Below are positions 1 to 7,946 of a DNA stretch of 64,000 nt, one piece after another. Both the position numbers and the translations under genes were made by a program. Each line of letters opens with the position of its first letter. Position 1 is the first letter of the stretch. Source of the stretch: Bradyrhizobium sp. CCGB12 (GTDB taxonomy: Bacteria; Pseudomonadota; Alphaproteobacteria; Rhizobiales; Xanthobacteraceae); the NCBI RefSeq assembly GCF_024199845.1, contig NZ_JANADO010000001.1, positions 1,860,001-1,924,000 on the forward strand. The letters are read 5' to 3'. The notes beneath the pieces were generated by a model. That model searched no databases. It was not told the origin of the DNA and worked only from the letters and a program-made list of their open reading frames with translations.

Positions 1-554
1 CGGGTTTGCTTCACTCTTCGGCGGTGCAGCGTCATTATATCGCTCGCCGATATATGCCTGATAAGCCCCAACCGGCGAAAGTAAGTTCAGTTGCAGAGCA
101 CGGAACTTCGTGGTCGCATGCACGCTCAACACTGTCTGTGCAGGAAGGCGCCGTTTGCCAGTGCGATCCAATCGGCGGCAAGTTTGAGCCAGGCCTCTTT
201 GTCCTCCTGTCTCGCAGCTTGCGCGGCTAGCCGGCGGCATTCTTCAGCCTCGCCCCGAAACCGATCGGCGTCTTCCTGGCTTATGGAGCAGGATAGCCAC
301 AGCGAAACTTGGGGGTCTATCCGCCAAAGGTTTCAGACCCGCAACTCGCCACAGCAACTCATTTTTCTCAATGAGAGGACCCAGCCGCCTTGGCTGACAA
401 CGAACTAATTCTATCCATATCGGCCGACACGCGAGCGATGCAGCGCCAGCTTGTTAAAAAGGCCGATTAGGCCGCGTTGCCCTGTCCTTTTCGACAGGTG
501 CGGCCCGTCCCGGATGGGCGCATGATCGCCACCGCTAAGGACGGAGGCATCACG

Positions 555-815
555 GTGCAGCGCTACTATTTTCCGATCTTCCACAACGGAGAGACACAGA
601 CGGACGAGGTGGGAGAGTTATTTGGCTCTGCTGAACTGGCGGTCCAATACGGCGCCCGTGTTGCTCGGGACATCGCCAGCGATCCCGAATGTGACCGCGG
701 TGCGGGCACGGTCGTAATCGTGGTTGACGCCCCCGGTGCCGAGATTGCGCGGCACAGGGTTGGTAGTGTTGGCGGAGCAAAACCGCGCAAGCTGCTTCAC
801 AACGGGGCGCCCTAG
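555..815 (+). CDS. DUF6894-like small protein
   Basis: An 86-residue protein beginning V-Q-R-Y-Y-F and continuing with an acidic segment (DEVGELFG), an Ala-rich helix and a C-terminal V-x-V-V-D strand. This is the pattern of the small DUF6894 proteins that occur in many copies in Bradyrhizobium and whose function is unknown. The GTG at 555 is preferred over an upstream TTG at 477 because GGAGG lies 7-10 bases ahead of it and the family normally begins at this aromatic motif. It stands alone on the plus strand. Confidence 0.6.
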   Translation: MQRYYFPIFHNGETQTDEVGELFGSAELAVQYGARVARDIASDPECDRGAGTVVIVVDAPGAEIARHRVGSVGGAKPRKLLHNGAP

Positions 816-927
816 TTTTCATCCATTGTACCGCGGAGCTCGGACGCGCTCGCTCCGGGTCGCCGGGCCGACCACTCTCTAGCCAGTGATTGCCACCAAC
901 CATCCCCGCGGGGGGGAATCGGGCCTG

Positions 928-1134
928 ATGGAGCAAAGAAGTCGCTACCACGTTTGGTATGAGAGCCCGCGGACGGGTCGCTTCAGCGTACTGGATCTTG
1001 CAACGCATCAACCTGCAATGGGACCGAATGGAAAACCTCTGACGGGCTTGTCGCACTCAACGGCCGATGCAGAGGCTGAGAGACTCAACAAGTATGCGCA
1101 GGACGCGCTCCCAGTACGTATGCGCAAAAGATAA
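928..1134 (+). CDS. hypothetical protein, 68 aa
   Basis: Reads MEQRSRYHVWYESPRTG and on to a basic C-terminus (RMRKR). The composition is mixed and protein-like, with aromatic residues at the front and a helix-forming stretch with TADAEAERLNKYAQ near the end. An in-frame GTG at 886 would add 14 residues, but those look like non-coding sequence. A G-rich stretch sits upstream of the ATG. I do not recognise a family. It lies between the DUF6894-like gene and the gene pair at 1299-1986, all on the same strand. Confidence 0.4.
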   Translation: MEQRSRYHVWYESPRTGRFSVLDLATHQPAMGPNGKPLTGLSHSTADAEAERLNKYAQDALPVRMRKR

Positions 1135-1298
1135 AGCACCGACTATTGTGATGCCTGCGGCCCGGCGCTTCAGATTGAAAGCGGACTGTTTCACGGCAAT
1201 CACCTAGCTAAAGTGGCTGCCGGTCGTGTTGCGTTTGCGAAATTAGGAACGAGATCTCGGCTTCCACATTCCTTTCAAATCCAATTGGGAGCCTCAGC

Positions 1299-1520
1299 AT
1301 GGCAACGCAAATCGTGATGGATCACAGCGGCGATAGCCGACACTTCTTCGACAACTCCAATGCAAATGCCTTGGCGGAGGCGGAGAGGCTTTTCCTGGAA
1401 TTTACCGGCAAAGGCTATACCGCGGCAGTGCGAACGGGCCCGGGTGAGGCAACCAGGATCACCACGTTCGATCCGACCGCGGAAGAGACGTTGTTCTTCC
1501 CGCGGCTTGTCGGCGGATGA
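1299..1520 (+). CDS. conserved hypothetical, first gene of a pair
   Basis: A 73-residue protein starting MATQIVMDHSGDSRHFF and ending TLFFPRLVGG. The MD-H-S-G-D start, the central F-x-x-x-T-G-K-G-Y motif and the R-L/M-V-G-G end match a small family I remember from Rhizobiales accessory DNA; its role is unknown. GGGAG lies about 9 bases before the ATG. The next gene begins 7 bases after its stop, so the two are probably translated together. Confidence 0.55.
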   Translation: MATQIVMDHSGDSRHFFDNSNANALAEAERLFLEFTGKGYTAAVRTGPGEATRITTFDPTAEETLFFPRLVGG

Positions 1521-1527
1521 TCATCCA

Positions 1528-1986
1528 GTGAAGAGAAAGTCTGGTCCTGTCGGCCGCTGGAGCCTGCGAAGCTTGGCTGTGAGCACGTTGTATCAAGCAG
1601 CTAAGGACGAGAAAACGATTCAGGGTCGGTCAATGCGACTTCTGCGCTCTTGGCTCTCGCCCGAGCAAAGGGCCGATTTTTATAAGAGGGGATACTTCGA
1701 CGTCGTAGGATGCGATACCGGGAGGCGGTACCGCATTCGGCGGGGAACGTCCGGTAACGTCAACGAGATCGACGAATACGGGCGGCTCGGAAGCGGGTGG
1801 TGCTTTGTTCCGCTGGGTGGCTTGGTCGAGGGTGACGTTATGCTGGCACAGAAAATAGCTCTCGAGACGGGCGAGGAGCGCGCCTTGAGCATCGCCAACA
1901 GGTTCCCGGGGCCGATCCGGTGGCGCCTGCTGGGTAGTCGTCCCTCAGAGGCGAGAAGTTCGCGCGTACGCCTTTATGGCGGGTAG
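1528..1986 (+). CDS. conserved hypothetical, second gene of a pair
   Basis: About 152 residues from a GTG at 1528, or 117 from the ATG at 1633. The central part reads LLRSWLSPEQRADFYKRGYF, then DVVGCDTGRRYRIRRGTSGN, then a segment ending DVMLAQKIALET. This layout of a helical LSPEQ segment, a G-CDTG-RYRI strand segment and an MLAQKIALE helix is a conserved domain of unknown function. The first 35 residues look coding, which favours the GTG. The last 20 or so residues are Arg/Ser-rich and may be degenerate. Confidence 0.5.
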   Translation: MKRKSGPVGRWSLRSLAVSTLYQAAKDEKTIQGRSMRLLRSWLSPEQRADFYKRGYFDVVGCDTGRRYRIRRGTSGNVNEIDEYGRLGSGWCFVPLGGLVEGDVMLAQKIALETGEERALSIANRFPGPIRWRLLGSRPSEARSSRVRLYGG

Positions 1987-2019
1987 AGCGCGCTTGAGAT
2001 CTCGAAATCGGAAGGCCGT

Positions 2020-2670
2020 TTAAACCGTTGCACTCACCCGACACAGCAGCACCGACTCACTCCGGTGGGTCATTCCCTTTCGACTCTTGTAAAAACTTCG
2101 GCAGACGGCCTCGTGGTTCGCGGTCAGGGGGGCAGGGCGTTCGGAAGGGTCGCGGCCGAGCTTGGACTGCAGTTCGACGAGATCGGTGAAGACGTCGGCC
2201 TGGCGGCGCAGCTCGTCGGCGATCATCGGCGGCTGGCTCGCGATGGTGGAGACCACGGTGACCTGCACGCCGCGGCGCTGGACGGCCTCGACCAGCGAGC
2301 GGAAATCGCCGTCGCCCGAGAAGAGCACCATCTGGTCGATGTGCTCAGCGAGCTCCATGGCGTCTACGGCAAGCTCGATGTCCATGTTGCCCTTGACCTT
2401 GCGGCGGCCGGAGGCATCGATGAATTCCTTGGTCGCCTTGGTGACGACGGTGTAGCCGTTGTAGTCCAGCCAGTCGATCAACGGGCGAATCGAGGAATAT
2501 TCCTGATCCTCGATGATCGCGGTGTAATAGAAGGCTCGCAACAACGTCCCGCGGCTCTGAAACTCCTTCAGCAGGCGCTTGTAATCGATGTCGAAGCCCA
2601 GAGTTTTCGCCGTCGCGTAGAGATTGGCCCCGTCGATGAAGAGCGCGATCTTATTGGTAGGAGAGGGCAT
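2020..2670 (-). CDS. NYN domain protein (LabA/DUF88 family)
   Basis: A 216-residue protein with the NYN (PIN-like nuclease) fold: the N-terminal IALFIDGANLY motif carries the first acidic metal ligand, KGNMDIELAVDAM the central Asp/Glu pair, and LFSGDGDFRSLVE the third acidic cluster. Family members are thought to be RNases or RNA-processing factors. The ATG at 2670 is chosen because the IDGAN strand follows closely; an upstream ATG at 2697 adds only nine atypical residues. After SKLGRDPSERPAP the sequence no longer looks like the Pro/Arg-rich tail I remember for Bradyrhizobium homologues, so the last 40 or so residues may be frameshifted. Confidence 0.75.
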   Translation of the reverse strand: MPSPTNKIALFIDGANLYATAKTLGFDIDYKRLLKEFQSRGTLLRAFYYTAIIEDQEYSSIRPLIDWLDYNGYTVVTKATKEFIDASGRRKVKGNMDIELAVDAMELAEHIDQMVLFSGDGDFRSLVEAVQRRGVQVTVVSTIASQPPMIADELRRQADVFTDLVELQSKLGRDPSERPAPLTANHEAVCRSFYKSRKGMTHRSESVLLCRVSATV

Positions 2671-2739
2671 GTGTGCCGTTTCCGAGCGAAAGTGCAAGGT
2701 TATAAGCTAAGAGAATTCTACATCCGCGTCGGGAAGTAG

Positions 2740-3388
2740 TCGGTCGCATTTTATACAGATAACTACCAAAGATCGTTGCGCCAATGGTTGCGCTTTCGGA
2801 CACCTCGCGGGTGAACTGAGTTCGCGGACTCTGCCCTAGCTGAAGTTGTTCTTTCAAAATTGTAATGTTTGTTGTCTATTGTTAGGGCTTCTTGAAGGTG
2901 GTCGAACCATGGTCTTCGGCGACTTTGCTCTCTTCGATCTCTCGATTTGCAAGCGCGGCCGCACTTGGCGGTGGACTGTTTCAGAGCAATCCAGGAATCC
3001 TCTGTCGGCCGGCGACGAGCGCAGCCGGACCGCAGCCCAATACATGGCGGCTCGAGCCATGTTCCAGCTATTGTTGAGTGCTCCCTATCGCAATCGAAAG
3101 ACGACGACGGGAGTTCATCGCCGTGCGACGGGACCAACCGAGGATTTACGTCCCGGGACCATCCGGTTAAGTTTGCCACTCATTGCAGTGCAATCGCGGT
3201 AGCAGGCGGTCAACCTGAAGGGAGCACGGGCTTCGACTGCGGGTCATCGCAGGTCTAGTAGGGATATCGCGGCCATTGAAGCGGGCCTTGATAGGCTTTC
3301 AGGGCCGGTCGGCTGAGCGTCCCGGCACAAGGGGCGGCACGCCCTCACTAATGGTCGTTCGGAGGACGTTAGCGAGGCTGCGAGGCAG
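2740..3388. other. stretch with no supported gene
   Basis: Several overlapping open frames run through both strands here, but none has a convincing composition, ribosome site or recognisable motif. I see no clear repeats or strong hairpins. It may be eroded coding sequence. Confidence 0.4.
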
Positions 3389-3724
3389 TTAGACGGGTAG
3401 TCGAAGCCAAAGGTCGTTGCTGGACAGCGTACCGGATGGCGTGGCTATCTCCATATCGATGACGCGAAACGAGCCGGGCTGGTCATCGTACAGGTAGCGA
3501 AGGTGCCAGACCGGGCCAAGTTCTGGTGTAATAGCGAAGTCATCTAAGGCAGTCGCAACGCATCGAACGGCATCGCGATGCGCTATCGGTGCGGAGAACA
3601 TCGCGTCCATCAGCATGGCAAGGCTCATACGCTCGAGGAGCATGGTTCGCGCGACTTCGTCTCCGTGGACGAGCCTGAGAGCCGATACGAGGGCCGCGAT
3701 AGCGTTAGGGTTTTTTAGAGGCAC
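3389..3724 (-). CDS. hypothetical protein, 111 aa
   Basis: Starts with GTG (PLKNPNAIAALVSALRLVHG) and shows a regular helical first half followed by a strand-rich second half with ELGPVWHLRYLYDD. The amphipathic composition looks coding, but no family is recognised. The start codon lies 11 bases after the stop of the upstream minus-strand frame at 3736-3993, so the two could form a small operon. Confidence 0.4.
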   Translation of the reverse strand: MPLKNPNAIAALVSALRLVHGDEVARTMLLERMSLAMLMDAMFSAPIAHRDAVRCVATALDDFAITPELGPVWHLRYLYDDQPGSFRVIDMEIATPSGTLSSNDLWLRLPV

Positions 3725-3735
3725 GGCAGATTCGT

Positions 3736-3993
3736 TTAAGGAAGCCGGACCGTTGACGCAAGGGCGCGCGGGAAGCCGTGATGCCTGACAAGCCGATCAA
3801 TGGAGTCGAACCCGAGCGCTCCGAAGATGATGTCCAACGCGAAGAGCTCGGTCCCCGCGGTTTCTCTTGCAAAGAGAGCCCGGCGAAGATAACCCCTCAG
3901 CGAGAGAATACGACGCCGAGGGATGTCGATCCCGGACATGCAGCATGAACCGCGGCGCTTCAATCCCATCGCGTCACCCTTGTTGACGAACAA
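3736..3993 (-). CDS. hypothetical protein, up to 85 aa
   Basis: A minus-strand frame that may start at ATG 3993 or, nine codons in, at ATG 3969 (MGLKRRGSC). The segment ELFALDIIFGALGFDSIDRL looks protein-like and resembles a small helical domain; the rest is Arg-rich. No family is recognised. It is listed mainly because it directly precedes the better frame at 3389-3724. Confidence 0.25.
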   Translation of the reverse strand: MFVNKGDAMGLKRRGSCCMSGIDIPRRRILSLRGYLRRALFARETAGTELFALDIIFGALGFDSIDRLVRHHGFPRALASTVRLP

Positions 3994-4501
3994 GGCTAGA
4001 GGCTTTGGCTACAAGCGCCCATTGCAAAAGTTAACGCGGACAAACCGTCGCACTAGCACTGCGCCTGACGCGCCTGACTCATACGCAACTCGACCAAAGC
4101 CGACATTCGAAGGGCGCGGCGTCTGCCCTCAAATAGCACAAAGCAAGCCTTTGGAACGAGCCCGCCACCTTCGATGTTCCGCTGACAGCAGGACAGAGAA
4201 AGGAGGCGCGTTATGTTGCCATGTGGCTACCTTCCGCCATGCCCGCAGTGCAAGGCTTGGCCGATGGCCCTATCCTTGGAGGCTGGACGGCAGACGTCGT
4301 ACCGGCCGTTCTGACAGAAACGCAGCAAAGGATGTTCGAGGAGCTCAACCTAGAGCCCTTACCGGCTCACTTCAGATAGGGTCGCGCGATGCATCGTTGC
4401 CTCTCCGGCAGGCCACCGCTTTGATAGCCGGGGTTTCCCTCAATAGGAACCGTCATCGGCTGCGCTCAGGAACGTTCATGAGGGCGCGCGCTTGTGGAGC
4501 A
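3994..4501. other. stretch with no supported gene
   Basis: About 500 bases with only Arg/Pro-rich long frames on either strand and no ribosome site or motif I would defend. The frame that reaches 4723 only becomes protein-like after the ATG at 4502. Confidence 0.35.
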
Positions 4502-4723
4502 ATGACCAACTCCGTCATTCTCATTCCCGGCATGCTCAAGCCGCTACGGCTGGCGCGCGTCTATGGCTTTCTGGTCGAACGTCGGGATGGCGTATATCAC
4601 CTGGGTGGCAGCCAACCTGCATGCTCGCTCGGATTGGCGCAGAAGATGGTTGAAGGCGGCTGGCTAGTGAAGCACGGGCAGCGCTATGAGCCGACTGAGC
4701 AGGGCCTGAAGGCGGCAGAATGA
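4502..4723 (+). CDS. small winged-helix-like protein
   Basis: A 73-residue protein (MTNSVILIPGMLKPLRLARV...). The end WLVKHGQRYEPTEQGLKAAE resembles the wing and last helix of small winged-helix regulators, where a Tyr-x-x-T-E-Q-G motif is common, and GLAQKMVEGG would be the recognition-helix region. The longer open frame running in from 3923 has poor composition, so the internal ATG is preferred. A role in transcription is only inferred from this pattern. Confidence 0.45.
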   Translation: MTNSVILIPGMLKPLRLARVYGFLVERRDGVYHLGGSQPACSLGLAQKMVEGGWLVKHGQRYEPTEQGLKAAE

Positions 4724-4903
4724 TCTAAACAGCGCAACAAACCTGCGCATGTCTACCGGAACGATCAGGGAGCGGCGTGGAAGCTCAATGGATCCTGCCC
4801 ACCGCGATAGCATACCAAGCGCGCTCCCTTCAGCTTCGCGTGCTCCCATCGAGGGCTAAGCGCCGTAAAGTTCAACAAGGGAGTCTAGAGGCCTCAACGA
4901 AAA

Positions 4904-4934
4904 GGCCTCAGCCGCTGTCTGGACGGCTGAGGCC
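4904..4934. terminator. hairpin with 11-bp perfect stem
   Basis: GGCCTCAGCCG at 4904-4914 pairs exactly with CGGCTGAGGCC at 4924-4934 around a 9-base loop. No T-run follows, so termination is uncertain. The same two stem arms recur at 13052-13078, which suggests a mobile or duplicated intergenic element. Confidence 0.5.
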
Positions 4935-5224
4935 AAGTCAGTTCCTTGCAGTTTTGTTACCGCAGGCAAGGCTTGTTCTAACGAGATGCAGTCTCGTCAG
5001 TTCCCAAGCGACCATAGCGCCTCCAAGGCACTCGCCAGCCGTCAGCGCGACCATGCTGTTGACCCAAACCTTGGACGGTCCAGCACTATGCGCCCGTCGC
5101 GCCGTTTGGAGGCGCGATGCCATCAAGACCCATGCCGCAGGCCGAAGGACTCAGGACGCCGGTTCAAAAAGAGGCGACGAACATATCGTCAGGCCGCCCG
5201 CACAGCGGCTGGCGAGTGTTTCAC

Positions 5225-5348
5225 TAGTCTCAAAATAGAACGCTGCCGGACTCGAAATACATGTCCCGGCAGCGTTTTCATTCTCAAACTGAGCGCTGAA
5301 ATCCCAGTTGGTTTCGACTGTGCAATGGCCATGCCACAGCTTTGTGAC
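5225..5348. repeat. direct repeat, copy 1 (about 125 bp)
   Basis: This stretch recurs, with scattered differences, at 12101-12223. The shared part runs from the TCTCAAAATAGAACGCTGCC region through the hairpin, then CTCAAACTGAGCGCTGAAAT, and ends near a shared TGTGCCACA/ATGCCACA and GTGACA. Both copies contain an 11-bp stem hairpin. It marks one edge of the larger duplication between about 5.2-8.2 and 12.1-16.4 kb. Confidence 0.8.
5239..5279 (+). terminator. rho-independent terminator-like hairpin
   Basis: AACGCTGCCGG pairs with CCGGCAGCGTT (11 bp, perfect) across a 16-base loop and is followed directly by TTTTCATT. It lies inside the 125-bp repeat. No obvious gene ends just before it, so it may serve a decayed gene or be part of the repeated element. 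Confidence 0.5.
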
Positions 5349-5453
5349 ACCGCCGGTTCACTCTAGGCGAGGTAACTCATCGTCAACGGCTGATAAGTAC
5401 AGTCAAGGCATCGCGGATTGGTGACGAGTACCGCGGTATGCATGGGCATTGAG

Positions 5454-5484
5454 AACCCGTCGGCTCGCACGCCGGCGGGTTTTT
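5454..5484 (+). terminator. terminator-like hairpin
   Basis: AACCCGTCGGC pairs with GCCGGCGGGTT (one G-T pair) around a 6-base loop, followed by TTTTTC. This has the full form of a rho-independent terminator, but no gene on the plus strand clearly ends just upstream. Confidence 0.5.
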
Positions 5485-5551
5485 CTTTGACCCGGGGAAT
5501 TTAGCGGTGGTCTGCCCACTGGTTCACGCGGGCGGCCTCTTTGGCAAAGGA

Positions 5552-5581
5552 AAGCCCCAGTCGGGTCGGCGGCTGGGGCTT
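5552..5581. terminator. hairpin, AAGCCCCAG / CTGGGGCTT
   Basis: A 9-bp perfect stem at 5552-5560 and 5573-5581 around a 12-base loop. Flanking A and T bases make it plausible in either direction. Similar CCCCAG/CTGGGG hairpins occur at 5680-5720 and inside both copies of the 410-bp repeat, so this is a recurring kind of intergenic element here. Confidence 0.4.
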
Positions 5582-5751
5582 CAACCAAGAGAGATCACCT
5601 GTTCTTCGCGGATGTATAGATCAAGCTGCTCGTAAGGACCCACGTTCCGGAGCCTCCAGCCAGGCTACAAAAAGAACGACCCCAGGCCTGGATCAGGGAC
5701 CCAGGGCTGGGGCCGCCCCGGCTACAACAGATAGCCTGGCGCCTGAAGCGC

Positions 5752-5949
5752 ATGCAGATCAAACACGGGGCAGGATGGGGGTTCCTATCAGAGCGCCGTG
5801 GCGGCTGCCTTGAAGTTAGGTCAGCGCTCAAACAAACCGATGGTAAGGAAGCCAAGCCGTGGCGATCGGACGAGGCGCGCTGGATCATCGAGGAGTACGC
5901 GGCCGATCCCCGCGACATCATCAGGAAGCTACGCCGCAAGATGAATTGA
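5752..5949 (+). CDS. small protein ending IIEEYAADPRDIIRKLRRKMN
   Basis: A 65-residue frame whose last 30 residues form a charged helix with the core IIEEYAADPRDIIRK. This tail recurs in the window as fragments at 6662-6718, 11024-11089 and 15605-15646, and I recall very similar short proteins in Bradyrhizobium. The first 25 residues are less convincing, so the true start may be further in. Function is unknown. Confidence 0.4.
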   Translation: MQIKHGAGWGFLSERRGGCLEVRSALKQTDGKEAKPWRSDEARWIIEEYAADPRDIIRKLRRKMN

Positions 5950-5996
5950 GGCCGCGCTCAGTTGGCGACGTCTTGTCGGTTCACGTTTGCGGGCCC

Positions 5997-6224
5997 TCAA
6001 GGCTTTCTAGGCTTTCCTCTGAGCAACGGCCGCATCGTCCCTGTCGATGCGAAGCTGGTTTCGAAGCCTTTCGGCAGCAGGGGCAGTTCGTCGGGGCTGG
6101 TCGCGTTACAGATTGGGCACGGCGCGCCAGCCCCGCCGCAGCCGCAGGCACGAGGGCCATCCCATGGCCGATCGGCGTGGTTCTCACAGACCCACAGGGT
6201 GTCGTCGCATCGCGTGCAAGGCAT
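5997..6224 (-). CDS. small zinc-ribbon protein (CTRCDD...CPIC)
   Basis: About 75 residues starting MPCTRCDDTLWVCENHADRP, with further pairs in ACGCGG and APCPIC. The spacing of C-x2-C, WVCENH and CPIC fits a small metal-binding fold; I recall a Bradyrhizobium family of the form MPC-x-x-C-x-DTGWVCE. GGGGA lies 9 bases before the ATG at 6224. A start at 6275 is also open but would add residues that belong to the neighbouring frame. Confidence 0.6.
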   Translation of the reverse strand: MPCTRCDDTLWVCENHADRPWDGPRACGCGGAGAPCPICNATSPDELPLLPKGFETSFASTGTMRPLLRGKPRKP

Positions 6225-6237
6225 GAACATTCCCCGA

Positions 6238-6360
6238 TCAGTGGTGTGTCGGTTCTTCCTCGATTTCTTGACCATGCAGATGTTCTATCACCTCGCCGAG
6301 CTTTCGCATGTCAAGCATCTCGCCGCAGATGGGACAGCGGATGAAATGATCGCTTTCGCC
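6238..6360 (-). pseudogene. remnant of a CPIC zinc-finger small protein
   Basis: The minus-strand frame ending at 6238 reads FIRCPICGEMLDMRKLGEVI and finishes with a His-rich tail (EHLHGQEIEEEPTHH). The C-P-I-C plus downstream His pattern matches a family of about 50 residues common in Bradyrhizobium. Upstream the frame reaches a stop without ATG, GTG or TTG before the CPIC motif, so its start is lost, apparently where it joins the ligase fragment. Confidence 0.45.
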
Positions 6361-6396
6361 CTGGGGGCTGCCAGCCTGTTGGCTTGCCTTCCTCCG

Positions 6397-6650
6397 TCAC
6401 AGCTCGCGCTCCATGGCCGGATGGCTGCGGTTCTTCACCTTGATCCAATGCTTCTGTCGGCCACCACGATACGGCCGATCGCGGTCCTTGGAGACCAGGC
6501 CCTCCAGCCCCATCGACATGCGGCTGAAAAAGGTCCGGACCGATCTTGCCTCGCTCGAAGGGAGCCACGCTGATCCCGTCAGGACGCCGCGCCAGTAGCT
6601 GCTCGAGATTCGTCTTCCGCATGTGAAGGGGCAGGGACCGGAGATCATCG
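6397..6650 (-). pseudogene. ATP-dependent DNA ligase fragment (LigD-type), copy 1
   Basis: Two frames together give the C-terminal third of an ATP-dependent DNA ligase: LRKTNLEQLLARRPDGISV-type sequence in one frame, then MGLEGLVSKDRDRPYRGGRQ and KHWIKVKNRSHPAMEREL in another. EGLVSK and the K-x-K motif are ligase motifs IV and V. The frame changes at about 6530, and the catalytic-lysine part is missing, so it cannot encode a working enzyme. It matches the longer remnant at 12391-12930. Confidence 0.75.
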
Positions 6651-6661
6651 CCGCCCCATCG

Positions 6662-6718
6662 CGAGGAATGCGGCGCGTCAGATCATTGAGGAATACGCAG
6701 CCGACCTCCGCAAGTAAT
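6662..6718 (+). pseudogene. fragment of the IIEEYAADLR small protein
   Basis: Reads ARNAARQIIEEYAADLRK then stop. It is the tail of the small protein also seen at 5752-5949, with no start codon or ribosome site. It sits directly in front of the truncated glycosidase-like gene, and a matching fragment sits in the same position beside the full copy at 15605-15646. Confidence 0.5.
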
Positions 6719-6723
6719 GCGTG

Positions 6724-7440
6724 CTACGGTATTTGATAAAGATGCACGCCGTACCCTTCAAATTGGTCTTCGAATGAACCTTGCGAGATGGATATGTTCC
6801 GAGCCTCGCCGATCACGCGAGCACTGGACTGGTGAACCTCATTGACCGTGATCCGTGCTGTCGTCGGAGCGTTCTGCATCGCTACGGCAAAAATATACGT
6901 TGTATCTTTATACACCTTCACCACGGTTGCGATCGGGACCTGCGAGCTCACGGATATGGCCCCGGAAACGCTTGGACTCGTCAACGCTGGCGAGAGAGAC
7001 TTGATCAATTGGTTCGTTCTCGTGACCTCATCCACGATATCGGGGTAACGGAAGATGGCGTCTTCCCGGAAAGTCGGCTTAAACTCATGCACAAAATAAA
7101 AAATTCCCGTCGCGCCGTGAATCAATGCCATCCAGACCTCCGCCCGAACTTCCGCCGCTGTCGGCCGACGAGTTGGATCTAGTGCCGTCGTCTCAAGCGC
7201 CATCCATATACTTTGACCTGGGGAAGCGCGCTTCGCCAGATTGCTGACACCGCGCGCAACATATTCCAGCTTACCTTTGACCTGTGGGGTCTTGGAGCCG
7301 ACGGGATAAACGTCGTACGAGACGATATCGGCACCTTGCATCGCGACATCGTGGTAGCCTTGGTCGTCATTGCATAAACCGCGGCCGCGCCAGAATTCAT
7401 TGGTCACACCCTGTCCAAAGTTGATCATCACCGGTCGCGT
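6724..7440 (-). pseudogene. truncated glycosidase-like protein, copy 1
   Basis: Nearly identical to the last 238 or so codons of the intact gene at 15654-16790, from the TRPVMINFGQ region to the end HLYQIP. The match stops abruptly at 7440/7441. Beyond that the frame stays open only because it runs through the complement of a Gly-rich gene fragment, giving a false Pro-rich N-terminus. It has lost its signal peptide and the first third of the barrel. Confidence 0.8.
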
Positions 7441-7441
7441 T

Positions 7442-7660
7442 CTCGAACAAAGAGCATTCCTCGGGCGGAGAAAAAGAGCATTCGTCAGGACGAGGAGGGG
7501 CGGCTCCGGCGGAGGTGGGCCGGGCGCGGCCGGCGGAAAGGGGTCGAAGGTCGCACATTCCGGCGGTGACGGGTCGCGGTCTGGACAGGGCGGCGGTAAC
7601 AAGACCTCCTCGGACTTTAGCGGCGGCGGAGATGAGAAGGAAAAGAAGGGGCGCGACTGA
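7442..7660 (+). pseudogene. 3' fragment of a Gly-rich Tat-signal gene
   Basis: From the base after the glycosidase fragment, the plus strand follows the second half of the intact gene at 13214-13642: a Gly/Ser-rich stretch, then KGSKVAHSGG and an end with GDEKEKKG. The 5' half with the twin-arginine signal is gone. The fusion of these two opposite fragments at 7440/7441 is a recombination joint. Confidence 0.75.
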
Positions 7661-7703
7661 AGGCCCTCACTCCCATCCGCAGAGACTTGGGGGAGTGACC
7701 TTG

Positions 7704-7883
7704 TTAGTTGAGGCGCGCTGGATATCTCGCGATCTTCCGCGACTCCTGCCACAGCTCAACGGTGTGGCTTTCTGTAAATAGCTGGGCTCGTTGCTTAGCG
7801 GCTTCCTCGTTCGCGCAAAACAGCCTGACGCGTTGCACAATATGCCCGTCAGGCCCGAACAAGTAGGCCGTATACTCTTCCAT
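7704..7883 (-). CDS. small protein MEEYTAYLFGPDGHIVQRV
   Basis: A 59-residue protein, MEEYTAYLFGPDGHIVQRV followed by an EEAAKQRAQ helix and TVELWQESRKIARY. I recall this as a frequent small Bradyrhizobium family (form: Y-x-A-Y-L-x-G-x-D-G-H-I, then VELW-x-x-x-R-K-I-A) of unknown function. The start ATG at 7883 is intact. A copy at 13683-13860 has lost both its ATG and its stop, and another piece lies near 14565-14625, so this is the only complete one in the window. Confidence 0.6.
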   Translation of the reverse strand: MEEYTAYLFGPDGHIVQRVRLFCANEEAAKQRAQLFTESHTVELWQESRKIARYPARLN

Positions 7884-7946
7884 CGAAGCGCCTTCCCGTC
7901 GCTCGGCTTACGGCCAAGCCAAGGATGATCGTCGGTCGAGCAGCGC

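Noticed and set aside
1..470. Two overlapping short frames at the left edge
   Set aside because: Composition is Ser/Arg-rich without motif or ribosome site; nothing supports a gene.
6724..7752. A 342-codon frame that looks like a Pro-rich/glycosidase fusion protein
   Set aside because: Its N-terminal third is the complement of a Gly-rich gene fragment; comparison with the two intact genes shows a recombination joint, not a real fusion.
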